A stretch of 9,039 nucleotides of DNA from CALBPI01 sp039821645 (lineage in GTDB: Bacteria > Pseudomonadota > Gammaproteobacteria > Steroidobacterales > Woeseiaceae): assembly GCA_039821645.1 (NCBI GenBank), contig JBCBNU010000078.1, positions 1-9,039 on the forward strand, given 5' to 3'. Shown one piece after another: positions 1 to 5,617 of the stretch (within the stretch, counting starts at the first letter, position 1; each line of letters begins with the position of its first letter). The notes below the pieces were generated by a model. It was not told the origin of the DNA, made no database searches, and saw only the letters and a list, made by a program, of their open reading frames with translations. Both the position numbers and the translations under genes were made by a program.

Positions 1-72
1 GTGCAGGATGATGATTAACGGTGCGACGACCGTCAGGAAGATGATGCCCAGTATAAATACGCTCTCGTCCAC
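1..72 (-). CDS. pspB: Phage shock protein B, N-terminal fragment (cut by window edge)
   Basis: Only the first 24 codons are in the window; the gene continues past base 1. The visible protein begins MDESVFILGIIF and is one hydrophobic helix (about residues 5-23, ending LIIILH), which matches the N-terminal membrane anchor of PspB. In the family this small inner-membrane protein works with PspC to sense envelope stress and pull PspA away from PspF. The start is a GTG at 72-70, preceded on the minus strand by GGGAGGGC as ribosome binding site. It begins 12 nt after the pspA stop, so the two genes are very probably cotranscribed from the sigma-54 promoter at 803-820, as in E. coli pspABC. pspC would be expected just outside the window. 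The assignment rests on the anchor sequence and on context; the cytoplasmic coiled coil is not visible. Confidence 0.85.
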   Translation of the reverse strand, partial: MDESVFILGIIFLTVVAPLIIILH

Positions 73-84
73 CGATGCCCTCCC

Positions 85-762
85 TTAGGCGTCGTGGCTG
101 GTACGGGCAGCAACCCGCGCCTTGAGTCTCTCGAACTCCTCGGCAATATCGTCCTCGGCTTCCAGGCTCGCGAATTCGCGGTCCAGGTCTTTCGGCATGC
201 CGAGGTCATACGCTTCGACTCGGCTTTCGACATCTTCCATGCGGCGCTGATACTGCTCGAAACGGGTCAACGCGTCGTCTACCTTATAAGTGTGCGTCAG
301 CTTACGTGCAGCCAGCCGTTTGTTGGCTGCCTGATGCCGCGTCAGCAAAGCCTGCTGGCGATGCTTTGCGTCCTTCAGCTTGGACTCAAGCCGTGCGATG
401 TCTTCATTCAACTTCCCAAGCGTGTCATCGACCGCCTGATATTCGTCGCGAATTGTCTCCGACGCCTGTGAGGCCGACGCCTTTTCGACGAGCGCGGCTT
501 TTGCGAGGTCTTCGCGGCCTTTGGACAAGGCCAACTCAGCCTTCTTGGCCCAGTCTTCCGAATCCTGCTCCAGCGCTTCCAGCTTGCGATTGAGTGACTT
601 CTTATCAGCGATCGCACGCGCGGCTGCCGATCGCACCTCAACAAGCGTGTCTTCCATCTCCTGAATCATCAGGCGAACGATTTTTTCCGGATCCTCCGCC
701 TTGTCGAGAATCGCGTTGATATTTGAATTCACGATATCGCTGAATCGAGAAAAAATACCCAT
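85..762 (-). CDS. pspA: Phage shock protein A (PspA/IM30 family)
   Basis: The 225-residue protein is close in length and sequence to E. coli PspA (222). It starts MGIFSRFSDIVNSNIN, the amphipathic helix that binds stressed membrane, followed by AEDPEKIVRLMIQEMEDTL and then long heptad-rich alpha-helical coiled coils to the end, including RHQAANKRLAARK. There is no signal peptide or membrane span. Family role: a peripheral inner-membrane protein that oligomerises on damaged membrane to limit proton leakage and, when unstressed, binds and inhibits the activator PspF. I chose the ATG at 762 because the protein then starts exactly at the conserved MGIF and AAGAAGG lies 8 nt upstream; an in-frame TTG at 768 would add only two residues. 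It is divergent from pspF and followed by pspB after 12 nt. Expected regulation is PspF-activated sigma-54 transcription. Confidence 0.97.
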   Translation of the reverse strand: MGIFSRFSDIVNSNINAILDKAEDPEKIVRLMIQEMEDTLVEVRSAAARAIADKKSLNRKLEALEQDSEDWAKKAELALSKGREDLAKAALVEKASASQASETIRDEYQAVDDTLGKLNEDIARLESKLKDAKHRQQALLTRHQAANKRLAARKLTHTYKVDDALTRFEQYQRRMEDVESRVEAYDLGMPKDLDREFASLEAEDDIAEEFERLKARVAARTSHDA

Positions 763-802
763 AACCAATACCTTCTTAGAAATAAAACCTTCGTTAAGGT
801 TG

Positions 803-820
803 TAGCAGGAAGTGTGCCAA
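803..820 (-). promoter_or_regulatory. Sigma-54 (-24/-12) promoter of pspAB
   Basis: The minus strand reads TTGGCACACTTCCTGCTA. It has the invariant GG and GC of sigma-54 promoters separated by exactly 10 nt, and TTGGCAC is a near-perfect -24 element. With GC at -13/-12, transcription should start near 793, giving a leader of about 31 nt before the pspA ATG at 762. The position directly upstream of pspA and opposite pspF is the one expected for a psp operon, which makes the call strong although the start site is inferred. Confidence 0.92.
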
Positions 821-836
821 ATCTTTCGGATGCCAA

Positions 837-849
837 TAAATTGTTGATT
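837..849 (-). promoter_or_regulatory. IHF binding site in the psp control region
   Basis: The minus strand reads AATCAACAATTTA, an exact match to the IHF consensus WATCAANNNNTTR, within AT-rich DNA. It lies about 45-57 bp upstream of the predicted pspA start, between the -24/-12 promoter and the region where upstream PspF sites should lie. In E. coli an IHF site in the same relative place bends the DNA so that PspF can reach the sigma-54 polymerase. Occupancy is inferred from consensus and position. Confidence 0.75.
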
Positions 850-952
850 TAACTGCTCTTTTCATAGATTCGAACACACTCCCAACAACATTTAGTTAGT
901 TAAATTCACTATAATTATAGAAAATTACTGATTTATTGGTTATTTTGACCAA
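850..952. promoter_or_regulatory. Probable PspF upstream activating region and pspF promoter
   Basis: This AT-rich stretch lies between the IHF site and pspF, where PspF enhancer sites and the pspF promoter are found in E. coli. Visible structure: a perfect 12-bp palindrome CTATAATTATAG at 909-920, containing a consensus -10 TATAAT at 910-915 that would start pspF near 922; TTGGT (936-940) paired with ACCAA (948-952), ending at the base before the pspF ATG; and ATTTAACT at 847-854 inverted as AGTTAAAT at 898-905. I found no convincing -35 box 16-18 nt before the TATAAT. No single dyad can be named the PspF site from sequence alone. Overlap of PspF sites with the pspF promoter would give negative autoregulation, as in E. 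coli. Confidence 0.5.
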
Positions 953-2023
953 ATGCAACAAGGACAACTCATAGGAGAGGCACCTGCCTTCCTCGCGACG
1001 CTGGAACACGTCTCGCGCGCAGCGCCTGTCGCACGCCCCGTGCTGGTCGTCGGGGAGCGCGGGACCGGTAAGGAGTTAATCGCCAGTCGTCTGCACTTTC
1101 TTTCAGGACGCTGGGAAGCGCCGCTCATCAAGGTGAATTGCGCGGCCCTCACCGAAAGCATTCTCGAATCGGAGCTATTCGGTCACGAGGCGGGCGCGTT
1201 TACCGGCGCCAGTCGACTTCATCGCGGCCACTTCGAGCGTGCGGATAGCGGCAGCCTGATCCTGGATGAGCTTGGTACCGTCTCTTTGCGCGTACAGGAA
1301 AAGATTTTGCGGGTAATCGAGTACGGGACGTTCCAGCGCGTGGGAGGTGCGGACACCATTGAATCCGATGTCAGGGTCGTTGCTGCCACCAATGAAGACC
1401 TGCCGGCGCGCGTCGCGCAAGGCACGTTTCGCGCGGACTTGCTCGATCGCCTGGCATTCGACGTGATCACAGTGCCACCACTTCGTGAGCGAACCGAAGA
1501 CATCCTACCGCTGGCTCATAGCTTCGCGATCAATCTTTGCGCCGAACTGCAACGCGATCACTTTCCCGGCTTCACCTCACGCGCAGCTTCGACGCTGTTG
1601 AAACATGAATGGCCCGGGAATGTGCGAGAGCTGAAGAATGCGGTGGAACGTTCGGTCTATCGATCCACGCAGGTCGAGGAGCCGATCGAGCACATCATCT
1701 TCGATCCGTTTGACTCGCCGTACCGAGTCACAAGCAAACGGGGACAACCCACACCGCCGGTCGTCTCTCGCAGCGGCCGTGATACGCAAGTCCGTCTGCC
1801 GGCGGATCTCGGTGAGGAACGGGATAAGTTTGAACGGCGCTTCCTGATCGCCGCGCTGGAGCGAGCCAGCTTCAATCAGAAAATAGCGGCGGGACTACTG
1901 GGCCTGTCTTATCACCAGTTCCGCGCTCGGCTAAAAAAGCTGGAGGTGCAGGCGCGTCCGGATCGAGCGACCCGCTCGGATGCACGCCGCCGGAAACCTC
2001 AGGCTCGCAGCCGTCGAAAGTAG
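953..2023 (+). CDS. pspF: PspF, sigma-54-dependent activator of the psp operon
   Basis: A 356-residue AAA+ enhancer-binding protein without an N-terminal receiver or sensor domain, as is typical of PspF. Walker A GERGTGKE is at about 34-41, the sigma-54-contacting GAFTGA loop at 81-86, Walker B LILDE at 102-106, and putative arginine fingers R160 and R166 lie in FRADLLDRLAFDV. The C-terminal Fis-type helix-turn-helix includes NQKIAAGLLGLSYHQFRARL. W54 aligns with E. coli W56, the residue needed for inhibition by PspA, so the PspA-PspF switch should operate. It is divergent from pspA across 190 bp. Two oddities: no Shine-Dalgarno sequence precedes the ATG at 953, and a basic tail of about 26 residues (331-356, nine Arg) extends beyond where E. 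coli PspF ends. The last 25 bp overlap the convergent ABC permease gene. Identity is secure; the tail's role is unknown. Confidence 0.95.
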   Translation: MQQGQLIGEAPAFLATLEHVSRAAPVARPVLVVGERGTGKELIASRLHFLSGRWEAPLIKVNCAALTESILESELFGHEAGAFTGASRLHRGHFERADSGSLILDELGTVSLRVQEKILRVIEYGTFQRVGGADTIESDVRVVAATNEDLPARVAQGTFRADLLDRLAFDVITVPPLRERTEDILPLAHSFAINLCAELQRDHFPGFTSRAASTLLKHEWPGNVRELKNAVERSVYRSTQVEEPIEHIIFDPFDSPYRVTSKRGQPTPPVVSRSGRDTQVRLPADLGEERDKFERRFLIAALERASFNQKIAAGLLGLSYHQFRARLKKLEVQARPDRATRSDARRRKPQARSRRK

Positions 2024-2916
2024 ACCGCGCCCGCGAGGAATACGCCAGTAATGACGAATCCAACCCATAATCCAGCGGAGGTTAAGAACTGAACCGGTGC
2101 CATCACGTCCAGAAGACTGATATCAGCCCCCATCACAAACTGCTCGAAGTCTTCCTCTTTGAACTCAAGCCCACTTGGCGCAGAGTAGGCCGCAAGGCTA
2201 TGACTCGGAAATCGTTCTCCAATGACACGCAACACATTCCAGCTCTGACCGACGATGCCCTCCAGCATGACCACCACGGTTACCGGCAGGAACACCCAGA
2301 TCAGCGCCGACCGCTTCGCGAAAGACGAACAAAACAGGAAGTAGCCAATAAACGGGGCGAACCACAATGATGCGGTCATGAACGAGTAGACCGCCAACAA
2401 CGCAAGTTCGCCGAACGGCACCTGCTTCCACAACAGGTCTATCGGATTGCCCCCGCCAACCAGGAGCGCAAGCGTGAACAAGACCATAAGGACGACCTGA
2501 GTCACCAGCGCAATCGCAACTGTGATCAAAGGGGCTGCGATCACCGCAGTCAGCAACTTCGAAAGTACGGTCTCGGTATCGGTAACCGGTAGAGACCGCC
2601 AGAACAAAATGCTCTTGTCCTTACGCTCGGCGTACAGCGCATCTATCGCATAAAAGAACACGACGATCGCGAGCACCAAGTTGAGCGTACCAGACGACAC
2701 ACCGATCAGCGCTGCACTACCCGCAAGATTGATCTGCTGACCGCCGATTTCCATAGCCGCAACCGCCGCTTCAAACGGGACGCCCTGGATCAAGCTCCAG
2801 ACAAATGACACAACAAAACCAAACACCACGAGGCCCGCCATGACGGCCGGCGCAACATACAATGCCTTGTGCTCCCACAGCTCACGCTGCACCAGGATTT
2901 TCATACGCGCCAGCAT
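1999..2916 (-). CDS. ABC-2 type transporter permease
   Basis: A 305-residue integral membrane protein with about six predicted spans (roughly 20-42, 70-92, 118-150, 170-195, 205-222 and 278-300) and a hydrophilic loop at about 230-275. A soluble N-terminal stretch (RMKILVQRELWEHK) precedes the first span, and a segment containing WFAPFIGYFLFCSSFAKR resembles ABC-2 permeases paired with YtrB-like ATPases. It should form the membrane channel with the ATPase encoded immediately upstream; the substrate is not evident. The start ATG (2916-2914) overlaps the ATPase stop by one base (TAATG) and has a perfect AGGAGG (2924-2929 on the opposite strand) 7 nt away, indicating translational coupling. It is the last gene of the operon, and its final 25 bp overlap the end of pspF on the other strand. 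I see no terminator hairpin between them. Confidence 0.85.
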   Translation of the reverse strand: MLARMKILVQRELWEHKALYVAPAVMAGLVVFGFVVSFVWSLIQGVPFEAAVAAMEIGGQQINLAGSAALIGVSSGTLNLVLAIVVFFYAIDALYAERKDKSILFWRSLPVTDTETVLSKLLTAVIAAPLITVAIALVTQVVLMVLFTLALLVGGGNPIDLLWKQVPFGELALLAVYSFMTASLWFAPFIGYFLFCSSFAKRSALIWVFLPVTVVVMLEGIVGQSWNVLRVIGERFPSHSLAAYSAPSGLEFKEEDFEQFVMGADISLLDVMAPVQFLTSAGLWVGFVITGVFLAGAVYFRRLRA

Positions 2917-3773
2917 TACGCGACCTCCTTCGACAACTTCGCCACGAAGAGATCTGCAAGCCCGGGGGTTCGCACTTCGCCAAGCTCCTGCAGCTCGGCG
3001 CGTGCGACGCCTTCAAACGTAAGCACTGACTTACCGAAAACCTGGCGCTCGGTCAGCGGTGCGAAACCACGTGCACGCTCGGCCTGATCAGGCCCCACCA
3101 TGAGTTCGGTATAGCGATCTCCGATCGATTCAATCGTCTCATTGAGCACAATCTTGCCATCGTCAATGAACATCACGTCGGTGAGGATATTTTCGATTTC
3201 CTCGACCTGGTGCGTGGTGATGATGATGGTTCGCTCATCATCGAAGTAGTCGTTTAACAGCTCGGTATAGAACGCTTTCCGAAACAGGATATCGAGGCCA
3301 AGGGTTGGCTCATCAAGAATCAGGATTTTCGCGTCAATCGCCATGATGATCGACAGGTGCAGCTGCGCGACCATGCCTTTGGACAACGCCTTCACCTTGT
3401 CCTTCAACGTCACCTTCGTACGTGACAGCGAGGTCTCCGCCGCGCTGCGATTGAAGTTTGGATGCAGGGTTTCGACGTAATCGAGTAGCTGATCCACGCG
3501 GATCCAGCGCGGCAGCACGGACACATCGGCCACGTAGCTCACTGTGTGCATCAACTCCCGACGATTGCGGAAGGGATCTAAACCGCAGACCGAGATATCG
3601 CCTTCATAACTGGTGAGCCCAAGCACAGCCTTCAACAGTGTGGTCTTGCCAGCACCGTTTGGACCAATCAACCCGATGATGCGGCCTGGCGCTACCTCGA
3701 AACTGACATCATCTACCGCGATGGTGTTGCCGAATTTCTTGCTGACACCCGCCGCTTTGATCAGCGCGCTCAT
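2916..3773 (-). CDS. ABC transporter ATP-binding protein (YtrB-like)
   Basis: A 285-residue cytoplasmic ATPase. Walker A GPNGAGKTT lies at 37-45, the signature is LSKGM at 130-134 (instead of LSGGQ, a variant common in this subfamily), Walker B ILILDEPTLGLD at 150-161, and the switch histidine H188 in TTHQVEE. The usual Q-loop glutamine is not visible; the region reads SYVADVSVLPRW. The C-terminal 70 or so residues lie beyond the nucleotide-binding core and resemble the extension seen in similar ATPases. The protein should dimerise and power the adjacent ABC-2 permease. The ATG has GGGGAG four nt upstream, 46 nt after the regulator's stop. The GntR/YtrA-ATPase-permease order matches operons that respond to envelope-targeting stress in other bacteria (for example Bacillus ytrAB), but export versus other functions cannot be decided here. 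Confidence 0.9.
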   Translation of the reverse strand: MSALIKAAGVSKKFGNTIAVDDVSFEVAPGRIIGLIGPNGAGKTTLLKAVLGLTSYEGDISVCGLDPFRNRRELMHTVSYVADVSVLPRWIRVDQLLDYVETLHPNFNRSAAETSLSRTKVTLKDKVKALSKGMVAQLHLSIIMAIDAKILILDEPTLGLDILFRKAFYTELLNDYFDDERTIIITTHQVEEIENILTDVMFIDDGKIVLNETIESIGDRYTELMVGPDQAERARGFAPLTERQVFGKSVLTFEGVARAELQELGEVRTPGLADLFVAKLSKEVA

Positions 3774-3819
3774 ACTGCTCCCCTGCGTCGATTCTTTATG
3801 GTTACGAGACGCTCAGCGG

Positions 3820-4179
3820 TCACTCTTTCTTAAGTGATGCGATGAGATCATCCGGATCGATATGCAGCCGGTGGATCGTCGCTGCGATGTCCGGCCATTG
3901 TTTTTCGAGGAACCGTTGCTTTTCCTCGCTCATCAGTCGCTCACGAGCGCCCGGCAGCACGAACATGCCACGGCCACGCTTCTTCTCGACAAGTTCCTCG
4001 TCAACCAGCTCCTGATAACCCTTCAGGACGGTCAGCGGATTCAGGCGGTATTCGGCGGCAACGCTACGCACGGAGGGCAACGCGTCGCCGTCTGTCAGCA
4101 CCCCTTCAAGCAGCATCATGACGACGCGATCGCGTAACTGCCGATAAATCGGCAGGTCATCATTCCATTTCGGATCCAT
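3820..4179 (-). CDS. GntR-family transcriptional repressor, YtrA subfamily
   Basis: A small GntR regulator (119 residues from the preferred start). After PIYRQLRDRVV (10-20) it has the GntR winged helix-turn-helix with GDALPSVRSVAAEYRLNPLTV (31-51) and a wing around RGRGMF (68-73). It ends in a short helical tail of about 40 residues, with no FCD, UTRA or aminotransferase domain, which defines the YtrA subfamily. The ATG at 4179 puts the start just before the conserved WNDDLPIYRQL and has GGAG 4 nt upstream; an in-frame ATG at 4224 would add 15 residues but has no ribosome binding site. Such proteins usually repress the ABC operon they belong to; the 22-bp dyad at 4475-4496 over the operon promoter is the likely operator. 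The inducer is unknown. Confidence 0.9.
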   Translation of the reverse strand: MDPKWNDDLPIYRQLRDRVVMMLLEGVLTDGDALPSVRSVAAEYRLNPLTVLKGYQELVDEELVEKKRGRGMFVLPGARERLMSEEKQRFLEKQWPDIAATIHRLHIDPDDLIASLKKE

Positions 4180-4258
4180 GAGGCTCCATTCGGCTTTCGC
4201 GGTACTTGAGAGGTCGCTGCTCATTGACGCAGATCAGATATCCCGGCGCAACCGGCGG

Positions 4259-4444
4259 TTACTGTCCAGCGATCAGCGCTGGAGCAACCGGGCCGGCAGT
4301 CTGGGTTCGCTGGCCTGCATCCAGTTCGCTGGAGACCAACGCGATAACAAATAGACCGAGCAAGACCATAGCTACAGCACCGCTCCATACGTTGCCGTTT
4401 CGTTCTCTCTCTCGAATGTGGCCCTGCGTGTCTACGCGTTCCAT
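4259..4444 (-). CDS. Small single-pass membrane protein heading the ABC operon (hypothetical)
   Basis: A 61-residue protein not recognised by family. A charged N-terminus (ERVDTQGHIRERERNG) is followed by one hydrophobic segment at about 22-39 (AVAMVLLGLFVIALVSSE) and a short Ala/Pro/Gln-rich tail; by the positive-inside rule the N-terminus should be cytoplasmic. The case for a real gene: the ATG at 4444 has GAGGA 7 nt upstream, the start lies about 35 nt after the predicted transcription start, and the stop is 79 nt before the regulator's preferred start (34 nt before the alternative one). It may be an accessory subunit or regulator of the transporter. The Bacillus ytr operon also begins with a very small gene, ytrG, but I claim no homology. 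It could instead be a leader peptide controlling the operon. Confidence 0.6.
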   Translation of the reverse strand: MERVDTQGHIRERERNGNVWSGAVAMVLLGLFVIALVSSELDAGQRTQTAGPVAPALIAGQ

Positions 4445-4474
4445 TTCAGTGTCCTCGGTGTCGCCTCTGAGTTA

Positions 4475-4496
4475 GTGTTGTAGTCAACTATAACAC
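4475..4496. promoter_or_regulatory. Likely YtrA-type operator (22-bp dyad)
   Basis: GTGTTGTAG (4475-4483) and CTATAACAC (4488-4496) are 9-bp arms that match as an inverted repeat at eight of nine positions, around a TCAA centre. The site covers the -10 box (4487-4492) of the ABC operon promoter, ideal for repression, and the YtrA-like repressor is encoded in that operon. Binding by this protein is inferred from position and symmetry. Confidence 0.7.
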
Positions 4497-4514
4497 CAAA
4501 CCGATTCTTGTCAA
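4487..4514 (-). promoter_or_regulatory. Sigma-70 promoter of the ABC transporter operon
   Basis: On the minus strand, TTGACA (4514-4509) matches the -35 consensus exactly and TATAGT (4492-4487) matches the -10 consensus at five of six positions, separated by 16 bp. Transcription would begin near 4480, about 35 nt before the small membrane protein ATG. The -10 box lies within the putative operator. This is the best sigma-70 promoter in the window. Confidence 0.8.
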
Positions 4515-4538
4515 CAAATTCGCCGCCCTTGTTATGTT
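4508..4538 (+). promoter_or_regulatory. Candidate promoter for mdh (and downstream genes)
   Basis: On the plus strand, TTGTCA (4508-4513) is a possible -35, and TGTTATGTT at 4530-4538 provides an extended -10 (TGn plus TATGTT) after a 19-bp spacer, slightly long. The -35 occupies nearly the same bases as the divergent ABC-operon -35. Transcription from here would leave a leader of about 70 nt before mdh, in which I see no clear riboswitch or attenuator. The call is tentative; no better candidate was seen in 4445-4612. Confidence 0.4.
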
Positions 4539-4612
4539 GCAGTGCACCATGGGCCTGACTGTGGGATACTTCGGCGTGGACAAAAACCGTGGAGTCATGG
4601 GGGACTAAACGA

Positions 4613-5590
4613 ATGAAACAGCCTGTACGCGTTGCGATTACCGGTGCCGCCGGCCAAATTGGCTATCAACTCGCTTTCCGGATCGCCTCGGGCCAGATGC
4701 TCGGCGAAGACCAACCGGTCATCCTGCAACTGCTCGAGATCACACCGGCTCTGGAAGCCTTGAAAGGCGTGGTCATGGAACTCGACGACTGCGCTTTCCC
4801 GACCCTGGCGGGCGTTGTTGCCACCGACGACGCACAGGTTGCGTTCGAAGGCACCGACTACGCACTGCTGGTCGGCGCACGGCCCCGTGGACCGGGCATG
4901 GAACGCAAGGACCTGCTTGAGGCCAATGCGAAAATCTTCTCGGCTCAGGGCAAAGCGATGAACACGGTCGCCAGCCGCGACGTCAAAGTGCTTGTTGTGG
5001 GCAATCCGGCGAATACGAATGCGCTCATCGCGCAGGCAAACGCGCCCGATCTCAATCCCGCGAACTTCACTGCGATGACGCGTTTGGACCACAACCGCGC
5101 CGTCGCCCAGCTCGCTGCCAAGACCGGCAAACATGTGACCGATGTCAGCAACATGATCATCTGGGGTAACCACTCAGCGACCCAGTATCCCGATGTCAGC
5201 CACGCTGCGGTCGACGGTACCGCAGCGACTGAGCTCGTGGAAAGCGCATGGCTGACCAGCGACTTCATTCCGACGGTTCAGCAGCGCGGTGCGGCGATTA
5301 TCAAGGCGCGTGGCGCATCGTCTGCGGCTTCTGCCGCGTCGGCGGCTATCGACCACATGCGTGACTGGGCGCTCGGCACCTCGGACGCAAGCTGGGTGAG
5401 CATGGCGATCCCGTCAGATGGCAGCTATGGCATCGAGCCCGGCATCATCTACTCCTACCCGGTACATTGCGCCAACGGTGCGTACGAAATCGTTCAAGGG
5501 CTGGAGATCACAAGCGCAAGTCGAGCGCTGATGGATGCCACCGAGACAGAGCTCCGCGAGGAACGCGCGGCAATCGAGGCTCTGCTGTAA
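4613..5590 (+). CDS. mdh: Malate dehydrogenase (NAD-dependent, cytosolic type)
   Basis: A 325-residue enzyme interconverting malate and oxaloacetate with NAD(H) in the TCA cycle. The Rossmann loop GAAGQIG is at 11-17. Substrate arginines R92 and R98 are in GARPRGPGMERKDLL, R162 is in LDHNRA with catalytic-relay D159, and the proton acceptor H187 is in WGNHSATQYPD; all expected active-site residues are present. Sequence and length match the cytosolic-type (MDH type 2) group found in many proteobacteria rather than the E. coli type. I start at ATG 4613 because the protein then begins just before VRVAITGAAG; an in-frame GTG at 4589 would add eight residues with no family support. The initiation site is only modestly served by GGGGGA, 7-12 nt upstream. 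It is first in a plus-strand group with fadE 27 nt downstream, and is divergent from the ABC operon. Confidence 0.95.
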   Translation: MKQPVRVAITGAAGQIGYQLAFRIASGQMLGEDQPVILQLLEITPALEALKGVVMELDDCAFPTLAGVVATDDAQVAFEGTDYALLVGARPRGPGMERKDLLEANAKIFSAQGKAMNTVASRDVKVLVVGNPANTNALIAQANAPDLNPANFTAMTRLDHNRAVAQLAAKTGKHVTDVSNMIIWGNHSATQYPDVSHAAVDGTAATELVESAWLTSDFIPTVQQRGAAIIKARGASSAASAASAAIDHMRDWALGTSDASWVSMAIPSDGSYGIEPGIIYSYPVHCANGAYEIVQGLEITSASRALMDATETELREERAAIEALL

Positions 5591-5617
5591 ACACGATAGT
5601 TAAGGAGACGCGTCACT

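Noticed and set aside
763..768. TTG 768 as the pspA start
   Set aside because: It would add only two residues before the highly conserved MGIFSRF N-terminus, and the AAGAAGG spacing fits ATG 762 better.
3774..3819. Possible separate promoter or terminator between the regulator and ATPase genes
   Set aside because: The 46-nt gap shows neither a -35/-10 pair nor a hairpin with a T-run; the genes are best read as one transcript.
4206..4475. An 89-codon plus-strand frame across the operon leader and small-protein gene
   Set aside because: It is antisense to the small membrane protein and the operator region, its start lacks a ribosome binding site, and the product has no recognisable features.
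4589..4612. GTG 4589 as the mdh start
   Set aside because: The extra eight residues have no counterpart in the family, and no ribosome binding site stands before this GTG; ATG 4613 begins right before the Rossmann strand.
4595..5173. A 192-codon open frame on the minus strand over mdh
   Set aside because: It is fully antisense to conserved malate dehydrogenase sequence, its product has no recognisable domain, and its composition fits a shadow frame.
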